NCBI GenBank assembly: GCA_025057395.1
Contig: JANWXU010000002.1
Coordinates: 1-64,000 of the forward strand
DNA from: Bacteroidia bacterium
Lineage (GTDB): Bacteria; Bacteroidota; Bacteroidia; J057; JANWXU01
DNA length: 64,000 nucleotides
Direction of reading: 5' to 3'
Part shown: piece after piece, positions 47,401 through 55,764 of the stretch
How positions within the stretch are numbered: position 1 is the first letter of the stretch
How the letters are laid out: each line of letters begins with the position of its first letter
Notes under the pieces: generated by a model
Database searches by the model: none
What the model was told of the DNA's origin: nothing
Seen by the model: the letters and a program-made list of their open reading frames with translations, nothing else
Position numbers and translations under genes: made by a program

Positions 47401-50400
47401 CCAACCCCTGTTGCCAGTAATCCTGGTCCATTCTGTGTATTTCAAAATATTATTCTAAATGCTCAATCCACAGTTACTGATCCTAACGCTACTTTTATGT
47501 GGTTAGGACCCAACTTTATTGCGAATGGTCCTATTAATGTAACGCAGTATACTAGAGAGAATGTTACTCTTTCAGATGAAGGTATTTATAGTTTAGCAGT
47601 AATTTCTCAGGGGTGTACTTCCGCGTTTGCTACTACACTTGTTCGAGTTTATGCTATTCCGGAGCCACCATTAATAGAACAACCCCTTATGAGTCCTATT
47701 TGCGTAGGCAAAACTTTAACTGTAACTGCCACCTACCTCACAGACACTTACTACTTATGGAGCGGTCCTAATGGATTTTCTGCTACTACCTCAACTCCAG
47801 ACAATAAACTAGTTATACCTAATGTTACAACTGCAAACGCAGGTACTTATTCTGTATTGGTTGTTATAAATGGGTGTACTGCACATGCTCCTGCCGTTTT
47901 CAATATTCAAGTGATAGACTTGCTACCAGCGCCTAATGTAACTAGTAACTCTCCAAGATGTATTAATCAAACATTAACCCTCACTGCGCCGGCTGCTGCA
48001 GGTACAATCTACTATTGGAGTGGACCCAATGGATTTACGGCTACAGGAGCAGGACCTACTTTTGTTCGACCTAATCTAACTACTGCTGATGCTGGAGTTT
48101 ACTCTGTATATGCTATAGTTAATGGTTGTAGTACCCGAGAAACTACAATTGAAGTAATGGTAAATGATGTTATTCCACCTGCCCCTGCTGTAACTGCTAA
48201 TACTCCTTTATGTGTAGGCCAGGAGGTACAAATAAGAGTAATTGGTACTGGTATATTTAATGTAATGGGGCCAGCTTCTTACAATGAAAGTGGAGTAGGT
48301 CCTATATTTACTCGTACTAATGCTATTGTTGCTCACAGCGGCGTATATAGTGTAACTACCACCGTAGAAGGTTGTACATCTCCGGTTGCTACAGTGCAAG
48401 TGACGGTGAATCTACCGCCCACTGCAAATGCTTCTAGTAACTCTCCAAGGTGTGTGGGTCAAGTGCTTAATTTATTAGGAGCTAATTCTGTACCTAATGC
48501 TAGCTTTTCTTGGAGTGGGCCTAACGGATTTTCTTCTACTTTACAAAATCCGACTATTCCCGAGGTTACTACTGCAATGGCAGGCATCTATACTTTAAGT
48601 GTGAGTGTACCAGGTTGTCCTGTAGCAACTGCTACAGCCAATGTTACTATTATTGACGTACCCGCACCTACAGTTACTACTAATTCTCCGGTATGTACAG
48701 GCGCTAGTTTAATTCTAAGCGCCGCAAATACTTTATCTAATGTAACTTATGTTTGGAATGGACCCTTAGGGTTTTCTGCAATTACTACTGCAACAGAGGT
48801 AACGAGAAACAATGTTACGAGTAGTGTGGCAGGAGTTTATAGTGTGGTGGCTGTACTAAGTGGTTGTACTTCTGCACTAGTTATTACTGAACCTGTAATT
48901 GTGCATTTCGTTCCCCAGCCTTTAGGGCAATTTGTAAATACAAGTAGTACGGCTCCCACTTCAGTTTGCGAGGGAGGCTCTTTTAGGCTACAAGTGATTA
49001 ATACTTCTGCCTTTCAACCGGGAACTACTTTTATATGGCAGGGTCCTCAAGGTAACCTGCCCGCTAATACAGAGAGCTATGAAGTCAGTGCTGCTACTTT
49101 GAGTCACGCAGGTGTTTATCGAATTTGGGCTGTAGCTAATGGGTGTACTTCAACTGCTTCATTACCTATTACAGTTACAGTGATACCCAAGCCTTCTACT
49201 CCTGTAGTAACTAATAATGGGCCTATTTGTGAGGGGCAGGGCGAGGCTACTATAAGAGTAACTCCGGCTCCAGGTATCGTGCGGTACCAGTGGAGTGGTC
49301 CCGGAGGCTTTAGTGCTACGGGCTTACAGCACTCTATACCAGCAGAGCTTAATAATGCAGGTACATACTCGGTGGTAGCGTTTACAGCTGAGGGCTGTTC
49401 TTCTGCGGTGGGTACTACTAATTTAGTAATTACTCCAAGGCCCTCTTTACCTGTATTAAGTTCGAATACACCTGTATGTCAAGGGCAAACTTTGCAACTT
49501 AGCGTTACGGGGCCAGCGGGTGCTACTTATACTATTCGAGGTCCTAATGGATATGCTGTTACAGGCACTCAAGCTCAGTATTCTCGTGCAGATATGGTAG
49601 AGCGATTTGCTGGTCTGTATAGCGTGGTGGCGGTAGTAGCGGGATGTGTAACCCCTGAGGTAACCCATAAGGTAAGTGTGTTGCCATTGCCCCCACGCCC
49701 TGTGGCAAGCAATAACGGTCCTCGGTGTGAAGGCGAAAGATTGAGTCTATCAGCTTCAGGAGCAGGAGCTAATGTTACTTTTGTATGGAGTGGACCTGCA
49801 GGCTTTAGTGCAACAGGCGCTTCAATTAATATTCCTAATATAACTCCTGCCCAGGCGGGTACCTATACTCTAGTTACTGTTGAGAATGGGTGTACTTCAG
49901 CTCCAGCGCTTACAATAGTAGAAATTACTCCTTATCCCATTGTTAGCCTTAGTAGTAATTCTCCTGTATGTCAAGGTTCTACACTAACGATTACTGCCGC
50001 AGGAGTACCTTCGGGAGCATACCTGCAAATGCGAGGTCCTAATGATTATTTTGCGGCAGGAAACTATACGGTGTTTAATAGGCCGAATATTCAATTGGGA
50101 GATTCTGGTACTTACATTTTAACTGTTCAAGTAGGGGCTTGCCGTGGTATTACAGCTTCCACAAACGTAAGAGTAAAGCCTGTACCCACTTTGGATATTT
50201 TGCAAACTAATTCTCCTATTTGTGAGGGGCAGGAATTAAGATTAACGGTAAGAGGGGGCACTGTAAGTAGTTATGTCTGGCGTTTACCTAATAATAATTC
50301 GGCTGTAACTACTTCTATACCAGAATATGTAGTACCCGTTGCCTCACTTGCGCAGCGAGGAGTGTACCATGTTTCTGGAGTTATTGATGGTTGTACTACA

Positions 50401-53400
50401 AATGCAGTGAGTGCAGTAGTTTCTATAACGCCCGCACCTACTCCTCCTGTAGCAGCCAATAATGGTCCTATTTGCATGGGAGAAACCGCAATGTTTCAAG
50501 TACAACCGGTAAGAGGGGCTAGTTATTTATGGTTGGGGCCGGATGGATTTAGTTCTACCGAGCAAACTGTTCATAGAACTATAAGTGATCCTTCTATGGG
50601 AGGATTATACACAGTGGTAGCTATTGCAAATGGTTGTACTTCTCAGCCGACAATTTCTCCATTAGAAGTTATACATTTGAATTTGGCGCCCGAAGTTTCT
50701 GCGCCACAAACCCTTTGTGTAGGTAGTAATTTGCAGCTGACTACAAGTGGTGTGCCTAGCGGTATCGGCTACAGATGGGAGGGACCGGCAGCATTTAGCT
50801 CCGAACAGCAAAATCCACTACTAACGAATGTTCAGACTTTCAATAGTGGAATTTATTATTTGCTCGCTTTTCAGAATGGCTGTACCTCTCGAGTAGCTGA
50901 AGTAGAAGTAAGGGTAACACCCCAGCCCCAGGCGCCGGATGTAGGCTATAATGGTACATTATGCGAAGGAAGTACTATTCGTTTAACTGCTAGTACTGTA
51001 GTTGGCGCACAATACTATTGGCAAGGTCCTAATGGCTTTGAAGCTTACGAGCAAAACCCTACTTTGCACTCTCTTTCTTTTGCCCAAAGTGGTACTTATT
51101 CTGTGGTTGCTTACGTAGGAAATTGTACCTCTGAGGTGAGTACGGTAAATATTCTAGTAGAGCCTTTACCAGCTCCTCCTTTAGCAAATAATGGGGGGCC
51201 TTACTGTGCAGGTCAAACAATTAATCTAAGTGCTAGCTCTGTAAGTGGTGCTACCTACCTATGGTCGGGTCCAAATGGTTATACAAGTACTCAACAAAAT
51301 CCTACTAGAGCTAATAGTAGGACAATTGATTCGGGAATATATAGTGTAGTTTCGATAGCTAGAGGATGTACTTCTCTAGTGGCAACTACACTGGTACAAG
51401 TACGGCCTAGCCAAGCTCCGGCTTCTGCAACTGTTAATAGTCCTATTTGCGAAGGCGAGACAGTATATTTGAGCACTCCTCTAGTAGTAGGAGCGAGTTA
51501 TTTATGGAGTGGCCCGGCTGGATTTACATCTACTCACAGAGAACCAATCATTCCAAATGCTACGGCCGCACGAAGTGGGGTGTATTCGGTTCGTTTAATT
51601 ATGAACTCCTGTACTTCGAGTGCAATTTCTGTAAACGTAAGTGTACAGCCTAGACCTTCTAACATTTCCATACTAACTAACAGTCCTATTTGTGCGGGGC
51701 AAACTTTGTTATTGAGTGCGCCCTCTATTCCAGGAGCAGTATATCACTGGAGTGGACCAGGAGGCTTTAGTGCTTCTCAAAATAATGTAGTAATTAATAA
51801 TGCTTCAATAGGTGCTAGCGGGGTATATCGTTTGCGTGTAAGCTTGGGTAATTGTGTAGCACCAATTGATAGTACAACTGTGGTGGTATATCCGCCAGCT
51901 CCTCCTGCGCCCCGGATTGCAAGTAATTCGCCTGTATGTGAAGGGCAAACTTTACAATTAAGCGCTAGCAGTAGTTTAGCAACGGCTACGTATAGCTGGG
52001 TGGGACCTAATGGTTTTAGTTCAACGTTGCAAAATCCTAGTATACCTAATATTCCTTTAGCAGCAAGCGGCGTATATACCCTTACGGTAAGTAATGGTAA
52101 TTGTGCTGCTGCACCGGTTACGGTAAGCATCAGTGTTTTACCAACGCCAAATGTATCCATTATTTCTAACTCTCCTATCTGTGAGGGTAGTAATTTAGAA
52201 CTTAGTGCTACTCCTATTCTGGGTGCGCGCTATAATTGGAGCGGTCCCAATTCTTTTACGTCTACTCAGATAGGCAATACCCTACCTCGGGCTACTACCA
52301 GGATGAGTGGTATATACAGTTTAGAGGTAATAAATGGTAGCTGCACAAGTAGAGTAACTCAAAATATTCAGGTGAATCCTATTCCTACGGCAGGTCCTAT
52401 TCTAAGCAATGCACCCGTTTGTGCGGGAGGAGTACTAAGTTTAAGTGTTCCTTTTGTGCCGGGGGCAAGTTATTTATGGAGTGGACCCAATGGCTTTATT
52501 GCTACTTTACAAAATCCTACTATTTCGCCCGTAAGTAGTTCCAATGCCGGTATTTATTCATTAGTAACAATTCTTAACGGATGCACCTCTGCTGTTGCTA
52601 CGCATGAAGTGAGGGTAGCAGGAATTACTACTTTACCCGAAATTACCAGCAACTCACCAGTGTGTCAAAATGGTTTGCTGCAGCTTTCTGCCACTTTGCT
52701 TCCGGGTGTTACCTATGAATGGCGCGGGCCAGGTAATTTTACAGCTACTATAGCGAATCCCATTCGAAGTGGAATGCGTCTAAGTGATGCAGGAGTATAT
52801 ACCCTAAACTTAACTACTTCTAGTTGTCGTAATCCTATTACTTTGACGATAGAAGTACAGGTTAAGCCAATACCACCAGTTCCCTCAGCTTCTAATAATT
52901 CTCCTATTTGTTCAAATAGCTCGCTTAATTTAACAGCTAGTGGTGGTGGTCTCGGTGCTTCTTACTACTGGACAGGTCCTCAGGGGTATACAAGCACTTT
53001 GCAAAATCCTACTATTTCTAATCCTAACCCTCAACAAAGTGGTATTTACAACGTGCAAGCTATAGTAGAGGGATGTACTTCTGCTGCGGCAGCTACTCGC
53101 GTGGTGATAAACCAAGCACCTCAAACTCCTAGAGTTTCGGTGAGCCAGGCTACAGTATGCGAGGGAGAGCGGTTAATGCTAACAGCTAATTCAGCGGATG
53201 GAAGTACAATCTTTTGGACAGGGCCTAATGGTTTTTCTGAAAGTGCTTCTACGCTTGTTATTTCACCTGTGAGTTTGATGCACAATGGAACCTATTCTGC
53301 AGTAGCTATTTTAGGAGGATGTACTTCGAATGTAGTTACTCAAAATATTAGAGTAATACCTTTTGCCCCGAATATAGAAGCTGGAAGTAATTCACCTATC

Positions 53401-55710
53401 TGCCAGGGAGGGGCTATTGAGTTAACTGCTACAAATGTACCGGGCGCTTCTTATACTTGGCGTGGTCCTTTAGGGTATACTTCTAACCTTCAAAATTCAA
53501 CTATTGCTCCTGCACTACCTAGGTACTCAGGGATATATACGTTAGAAGTTCGATCAGGAAGTTGTATCCGGATAGTTGAGGTTCCTGTGCGGGTACAAGC
53601 TGCAGAGGGAGAAGTTTCTGCCACAGCAAGTTCTCCAATTTGTGAAGGGCAACCTTTGCGTCTTGCAGCTAATCAAATTCCGGGAGCTACTTACTTATGG
53701 CGAGGACCGCAAGGATTTGAAGCTACAGAGGCTGTAGTAGTACGAGATGGTTCAAGTATAGCTAATAGTGGTATCTATACTCTAACGGTTACAATGAATG
53801 GATGTCTGGTTAATGAAACTTCTGTAGAGGTAATTGTTTTACCGGGTATAGGAAATTTAGCAGCAAGTAATAATGGACCTATTTGTGCGGGTTCTACTCT
53901 CAGTTTGAGTGCAAGTGGTAATCCAGGTGTATTGTATCAGTGGAGTGGACCCAATGGATTTACTTCTACTTTGGCGAATCCTACTATTGCTAATGTTAAT
54001 GTAACTCATGGAGGGATTTATTCCTTGACTGCTAGTTTACCTGGATGCTCTCAAAGAATTACTGTAACCACTGAAGTAAATATTGATGCGCCCATTTCTG
54101 CTAGGAGAATCTGGAATAATGGGCCCATTTGTAGCGGTAGTGAGCTTGCTCTGGGGGCTGAAGCAATACCGGGTGCTACTTACGAATGGCGTGGGCCTAA
54201 TGGCTTTAGTTCTACTTTGGAGCGTCCAACAATTTTAGAAGCTACTCCTATTCATGCAGGTGAATATTCACTTACAATAAGGAGGGGAGCTTGTACTCTT
54301 TCCGGCCTCACTACAGTTGCAACTGTGCATCCTAGTCCATTTCCTCCAAGTATACAAGGAAATACTACTATTTGTGAGGGGGGGAATTTGAACCTTAGTG
54401 CGATTGGTGCGGCTTCTACTTATGTTTGGAGTGGTCCTAATAACTTTGCTGCAACTTCTTCTTCTATAGCTATCAGAAAGGTTTCAACCCTTGCAGCAGG
54501 TGTTTATTCAGTGGTAGCAGTTCAAAATGGTTGTTCTTCACAGCCGGCTACTGTTGCAGTGCAAGTAACTCGTGTAGATGGTCGGTTTTTAGAAAATAGA
54601 GTAAGTGTATGCGGTGGTGAGCCTGCCCTACTTTTAATTAGTGCTACTGGAACCGCCCCTTGGGCCGTTGCTTATACCGACGGAGTACAAACAAATACGT
54701 TGTATTTTAATCAATCTCCATTCGAATTAGCCGTATCTCCTACTCAAATAACAACTTATTCCCTGTTGTGGATTGAAGATGCTACAGGCTGTCGTGCTAC
54801 CTTGAATTCAAGTGTGATAGTTACTCCTAGCCCCAAGCCAGAAGCTCGATTTATACAAAGTAGTGGCACTGCATGTTCGGGTAGTGTTGTTAATATTCCT
54901 GTAGAGTTAAGAGGGGTAGGTCCATGGCAAATTAACTATTCTATAAATGGAATAGCTCAGCCGCTAGTAACAGCAGGCAGTAGTAGTACTACTTCACCAT
55001 TTATGTATAATTTAAGTTTTGTTGCTTCTCAGAATGCGACAGTTTCGTTGATAGACTTAATAGACGCTACGGGCTGCCGTTCAGTTTATAATCAGAATTA
55101 TATATTAGAGGTGCGGCCCTGTAGTGACCCTTGCCCAGCTCCTACGAATCTAACGGTTCGCAATGTAACGCCGGTAAGTGCTAATGTAAGCTGGCAGCCT
55201 GTTACAAGTGGTGTTGTTTGCTATATTGTAAGTTATGGCGTGGCTAGTCAACCTAGTACATGGCAAACTCGTTTAGTACCACACCCTGGCAGCTCGATTG
55301 AGTTAACAGGTTTAACGCCAGGCTTAAATTATACTGTTGAAGTGAGAAGTAATTGTAATTTGTGCTCTAGTAGAAGCGGCACTATTTCCAACGTGCCAGC
55401 AACAGCTAATTTTGCTACTAATGCGGCAAAAGTTATTGGTATAGAGGAGGCTTATGCTCTTGAATTATACCCCAACCCCACTTCTGGACTGATAGCAATC
55501 ACTTTACGTTCTGCTATAAAAGGTGGCAATTTAGCTGTAGAGATTGTAGATGCTACTGGTCGTACATTAAGTACTATGCTTTATGAGTATGTCCAAGGTA
55601 ACAATACATGGACATTGGATTTAACTGCCCAGCCTAGTGGAGTCTATCTTCTGAAAATTCGAGAATTAGAGGAGGGGAACACTCGAACAATTAAGGTAAT
55701 AAAGCAGTAA
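38404..55710 (+). CDS. Giant T9SS protein: subtilisin-like protease head, propeller, ~52 Ig-like units
   Basis: 5768 residues from ATG 38404; a GTG nine bases upstream is possible, but ATG gives a clean signal peptide (MIRVLSFLLLILLVLVRVQN, then LSAQ). Order: S8 peptidase (about 95-455) with D132 (VWDDG), H159 (HSTHVTGT), oxyanion N280 (AAGND) and S395 (GTSMATPSVAG), so it looks active; a beta-sandwich (about 460-600) as in other S8 enzymes; one SprB-like repeat (about 602-675); a WD40/YVTN-like propeller (about 680-1042: MKFSPDGKRLAIANFG, VEFSPDGKILYAT); about 52 Ig-like units (about 1045-5394), nine of them Ig_7-like; two SprB-like units; one Fn3; and a T9SS type-A sorting domain (LYPNPTSGLIAI). 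Most Ig units end in NGCTS. It is presumably a protease displayed on a long surface stalk; the substrate is unknown. Confidence 0.92.
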   Translation: MIRVLSFLLLILLVLVRVQNLSAQDEKALQNQILKQTNVEALKKLSIELKEIQEKERQKAIEIAKKKGWPIRGKNAKGQTYELQGIDEKGNPIYYITYNLGAAKTVSTNKVWPGGVMGLNLTGQGMKAGVWDDGGVRVTHQEFGGRVTQVDNPPSIESHSTHVTGTIAAAGINPQAKGMAFKCKVDAYDWRSDISEMAQAASQGLLISNHSYGSEVGWKLMENFTDANGNPQTNKWVWMGNTSVSTTEDSRAGIYDAKANTIDYIARIAPYYLMHWAAGNDRGEAPPAGTPYFIRNDTGGYIPSNLTTPPPADGPFNLVSSTSAAKNVLTVGAVHEIPNGYNPLGSPSQVVMSNFSCWGPTDDGRIKPDIVAKGVNVLSTSDTADNKYFSSDGTSMATPSVAGSLLLLQQHNFNKHGAYLRAATLKALVIHTADEAGPAPGPDYMFGWGLLNVAKAVQAINDKDVKVLFFEDSLLNQQTWTFKVNSDGTRPLVATLVWQDVPGPVQSVQDLNVTTKRLVNDLDLRITKGATTHYPWKLNPNFNWKGQVGPTATKGDNDLDNVEQVFIDNPEAGCYTISITHKGTLQGGAQHFSLIISEIVPDCKLAINADIQNGCIGQPNSGSIFITVAGGTPPYTYQWNTVPPNTTPSLIGIQSGNYSVKVSDGSSCCERTANIFVPSLPSVESNRGVVWTFGRNAGINFLQGTPRIFYSRILTPAGCASISNENGALQFYTDGGVVYHAQHDTMPNGVDLHGGVHKGTQTSIIVPKPGSNNIYYIFTVDSFYNPRGLKYSIVDMSLNGGLGDVTAKNIPLHSPVQEKISAVKHANGCDYWVVVRDASGNKFRSYLVSSAGVSTNPVISSVDHNFPPLPYNNTLTQGQMKFSPDGKRLAIANFGAGRIVVYDFNTATGQVLNTYIDIDLNSIPEGPYGVEFSPDGKILYATAIYFTTRRVLQFNLQAGSSAAVTASRTVLAQATERTFRSMQLAADGKIYIARFRPNENYLAVINNPNVLGTGCNFVLDGPNLNEAYALAGLPNFVQSFFKPIEAEITNTQPIRFCQGDSVLLTAKPNCDLSYQWLKDNIPIPGATRDSYWAKQQGVYRVIVRNRNRCSAISQEYWVEEIPKLAPPIANTPNCLAAGSVATVSFSLTSGSEVRIYSTSSATSAIATDNAVPYEFVILPLTTTTTYFVEAFDASTGCRSNRVPFVVGVGTQPGAPTAPATNICPFGLVSFTATMGSPAGQSIELYTQPVGGAPIASAHQAPYTLVVVPVPPITTNTTLYIAARGANSCLSNRTPVPITVSGSGQLPILTSNSPICEGQTLLLTAGGVSGATYSILGPNGFNQNSANASRANITLADTGWYTAVAIASGCTTTRSTKVQIIPRPQTPNIISNAPVCLGSTLHLSTFPRTGAAYLWRGPYGFSSTDIAPSLSITTGLQAGAYSLQVIENGCTSAVATTNVQVGDPLPRISIQSTDPCEGGTLTLTASNIPGATYTWRGPQNFVATGATISRPGMQPAWAGVYTVVAVANGCTTVGYDTVNIQNPVPPMIITNGSADCMGSNLAFTATGAPTGATYIWSGPNNYSFTGPTIQRSSLPSTGWYHAVYVINGCTSEAASVDVTHAPVPPPPPPGPNNVPPIVTCVNGYVRITVTVPPSAAKEFRLYTQSTGGTPIQVRPVDSNWQANFTFPYVSTSTTFYLATANGAGCESSPRKQIVINVTNNPPMPTIATNSPLCVGQTLHMTVSNSSGITGYNWYDPEFEIMTGGTPTSISKPNMQLSDAGTYIYFFAQGPQCQRIIEIPVQVFENNGNPPTIVANAPVCAGQTLNLSVSDPGAAKYEWSGPGGFSATGATVNRINATSAMSGTYQVVMISGACTSAPAKIDVSVIQLPDPVITTNSPVCEGQSIRLSATGPAGAIYQWRGPNNTIYTGSSVVIPNASTAHAGTYSLLVIVGACSSAQQVTTVTVSPAPTVPVTNPTSITVPMASSVTITVANVNNANTVYLYTSSTGGLPIATDNTPPYTLTTPVTNGSATYWVEAAHNILGCRSPRVPVIVNATEQTSVGAPSANNVMRCGEGVVTFTASMGNPAGNCIRLYTQISGGSPIATDCDSPYLLATSVLTTTTTFYIESSSGNAVSSRTEVIAFIDKVGAPLVESVSICGVGPVTFTVEMGVPAGQRVMLYTTPTGGTPIATSDNPPYELTTPSITTCVTYYVQVENINNCASPRTQTVACTGSLANPSAQDISICSSSIVTFTATLGAGSPLGTRIYLYTSPSGGSPIATAAVAPYLLTTTSVVTTTTTFYIQSEAPNNCRSQRVPVSVTLGSQGPPLSATSNSPVCSTDTLKLNATGVTNATYTWSGPGNFSATGASVIRFPLTNAAQGVYTVTAITGGGCTSTGTVNVSIISAPGIPNVNGIPPCVASGSTVTLTFTMGTPPGNSIRLYSSATSSTPIATLSSPPYQYTVPNITTTVNLFARVGDGTCQSLPFPIILPVGTPPGNPSASNVSGCSNGVFRFNPSMGTPPGHVFVLYSQPSGGTPVSAAPADSPLGLPVINVTTTTTFYLAAVDTNTGCQSNRVQVVAIVTSTGVRPNILGDTVRCQGQTLSLTATGVSGPFVQYAWLDPTVLPPNPTIGATLNKPNLQPEHSGIYVAFAINLFNQCTTFATRIVTVIPTPPAPNVSNNSPICPGSQLQLSASLSPPIPGASFYWTGPSGFTATDANPVRNNVTTAHAGNYLAYTIVQGCTSAASASPVSVANPPAAPVVNGNLEYCAGDNLVLNASPVTGVVFHWNGPNSFSATGNQLTRENLSAGDAGVYSVVAVIGSCTSPQTTVNVVVKPKPPIPTATSNSPRCVGDVLNLTANGVAGASFVWNGPQGFTQQGSSPTISLSSTNQAGIYSLAAVINGCTSDIATTTVVVNSPATVPTVISNTPVCQGKNLLLTVQNISSGEFLWSGPNNFAQTTTTSTVTRINLQAADAGVYSVSVVTAGCTSQVGTVTVTITPLPPTPVASNPGPFCVFQNIILNAQSTVTDPNATFMWLGPNFIANGPINVTQYTRENVTLSDEGIYSLAVISQGCTSAFATTLVRVYAIPEPPLIEQPLMSPICVGKTLTVTATYLTDTYYLWSGPNGFSATTSTPDNKLVIPNVTTANAGTYSVLVVINGCTAHAPAVFNIQVIDLLPAPNVTSNSPRCINQTLTLTAPAAAGTIYYWSGPNGFTATGAGPTFVRPNLTTADAGVYSVYAIVNGCSTRETTIEVMVNDVIPPAPAVTANTPLCVGQEVQIRVIGTGIFNVMGPASYNESGVGPIFTRTNAIVAHSGVYSVTTTVEGCTSPVATVQVTVNLPPTANASSNSPRCVGQVLNLLGANSVPNASFSWSGPNGFSSTLQNPTIPEVTTAMAGIYTLSVSVPGCPVATATANVTIIDVPAPTVTTNSPVCTGASLILSAANTLSNVTYVWNGPLGFSAITTATEVTRNNVTSSVAGVYSVVAVLSGCTSALVITEPVIVHFVPQPLGQFVNTSSTAPTSVCEGGSFRLQVINTSAFQPGTTFIWQGPQGNLPANTESYEVSAATLSHAGVYRIWAVANGCTSTASLPITVTVIPKPSTPVVTNNGPICEGQGEATIRVTPAPGIVRYQWSGPGGFSATGLQHSIPAELNNAGTYSVVAFTAEGCSSAVGTTNLVITPRPSLPVLSSNTPVCQGQTLQLSVTGPAGATYTIRGPNGYAVTGTQAQYSRADMVERFAGLYSVVAVVAGCVTPEVTHKVSVLPLPPRPVASNNGPRCEGERLSLSASGAGANVTFVWSGPAGFSATGASINIPNITPAQAGTYTLVTVENGCTSAPALTIVEITPYPIVSLSSNSPVCQGSTLTITAAGVPSGAYLQMRGPNDYFAAGNYTVFNRPNIQLGDSGTYILTVQVGACRGITASTNVRVKPVPTLDILQTNSPICEGQELRLTVRGGTVSSYVWRLPNNNSAVTTSIPEYVVPVASLAQRGVYHVSGVIDGCTTNAVSAVVSITPAPTPPVAANNGPICMGETAMFQVQPVRGASYLWLGPDGFSSTEQTVHRTISDPSMGGLYTVVAIANGCTSQPTISPLEVIHLNLAPEVSAPQTLCVGSNLQLTTSGVPSGIGYRWEGPAAFSSEQQNPLLTNVQTFNSGIYYLLAFQNGCTSRVAEVEVRVTPQPQAPDVGYNGTLCEGSTIRLTASTVVGAQYYWQGPNGFEAYEQNPTLHSLSFAQSGTYSVVAYVGNCTSEVSTVNILVEPLPAPPLANNGGPYCAGQTINLSASSVSGATYLWSGPNGYTSTQQNPTRANSRTIDSGIYSVVSIARGCTSLVATTLVQVRPSQAPASATVNSPICEGETVYLSTPLVVGASYLWSGPAGFTSTHREPIIPNATAARSGVYSVRLIMNSCTSSAISVNVSVQPRPSNISILTNSPICAGQTLLLSAPSIPGAVYHWSGPGGFSASQNNVVINNASIGASGVYRLRVSLGNCVAPIDSTTVVVYPPAPPAPRIASNSPVCEGQTLQLSASSSLATATYSWVGPNGFSSTLQNPSIPNIPLAASGVYTLTVSNGNCAAAPVTVSISVLPTPNVSIISNSPICEGSNLELSATPILGARYNWSGPNSFTSTQIGNTLPRATTRMSGIYSLEVINGSCTSRVTQNIQVNPIPTAGPILSNAPVCAGGVLSLSVPFVPGASYLWSGPNGFIATLQNPTISPVSSSNAGIYSLVTILNGCTSAVATHEVRVAGITTLPEITSNSPVCQNGLLQLSATLLPGVTYEWRGPGNFTATIANPIRSGMRLSDAGVYTLNLTTSSCRNPITLTIEVQVKPIPPVPSASNNSPICSNSSLNLTASGGGLGASYYWTGPQGYTSTLQNPTISNPNPQQSGIYNVQAIVEGCTSAAAATRVVINQAPQTPRVSVSQATVCEGERLMLTANSADGSTIFWTGPNGFSESASTLVISPVSLMHNGTYSAVAILGGCTSNVVTQNIRVIPFAPNIEAGSNSPICQGGAIELTATNVPGASYTWRGPLGYTSNLQNSTIAPALPRYSGIYTLEVRSGSCIRIVEVPVRVQAAEGEVSATASSPICEGQPLRLAANQIPGATYLWRGPQGFEATEAVVVRDGSSIANSGIYTLTVTMNGCLVNETSVEVIVLPGIGNLAASNNGPICAGSTLSLSASGNPGVLYQWSGPNGFTSTLANPTIANVNVTHGGIYSLTASLPGCSQRITVTTEVNIDAPISARRIWNNGPICSGSELALGAEAIPGATYEWRGPNGFSSTLERPTILEATPIHAGEYSLTIRRGACTLSGLTTVATVHPSPFPPSIQGNTTICEGGNLNLSAIGAASTYVWSGPNNFAATSSSIAIRKVSTLAAGVYSVVAVQNGCSSQPATVAVQVTRVDGRFLENRVSVCGGEPALLLISATGTAPWAVAYTDGVQTNTLYFNQSPFELAVSPTQITTYSLLWIEDATGCRATLNSSVIVTPSPKPEARFIQSSGTACSGSVVNIPVELRGVGPWQINYSINGIAQPLVTAGSSSTTSPFMYNLSFVASQNATVSLIDLIDATGCRSVYNQNYILEVRPCSDPCPAPTNLTVRNVTPVSANVSWQPVTSGVVCYIVSYGVASQPSTWQTRLVPHPGSSIELTGLTPGLNYTVEVRSNCNLCSSRSGTISNVPATANFATNAAKVIGIEEAYALELYPNPTSGLIAITLRSAIKGGNLAVEIVDATGRTLSTMLYEYVQGNNTWTLDLTAQPSGVYLLKIRELEEGNTRTIKVIKQ
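41536..54585 (+). repeat. Ig-like repeat array of the protease-headed giant
   Basis: About 52 units of 75-95 residues. Most have NSP-C-GQ-L-L at the start, WSGP(N/G)GF in the middle and VV-NGCTS-(V/A)AT near the end. Nine Ig_7-like units (-LYT-(P/S)-GG-PIA form) sit at array positions 2-3, 8, 12-15 and 17-18. Confidence 0.83.
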
Positions 55711-55730
55711 AAAAACTCTTTATGTTATGT

Positions 55731-55764
55731 AAAAAGGCAGCCTACTTTAAGGCTGCCTTTTTTA
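55731..55764 (+). terminator. Rho-independent terminator after the protease-Ig giant
   Basis: An 11-bp stem (AAAAGGCAGCC / GGCTGCCTTTT) with an 8-base loop, followed by T-rich sequence, 21 bp after the stop codon. Confidence 0.9.

Noticed and set aside
9823..55710. Tandem repeats considered as a CRISPR array or minisatellite
   Set aside because: The repeats are about 240 bp, in frame, diverged, and encode Ig-like folds; there are no short identical repeats with unique spacers and no cas genes.
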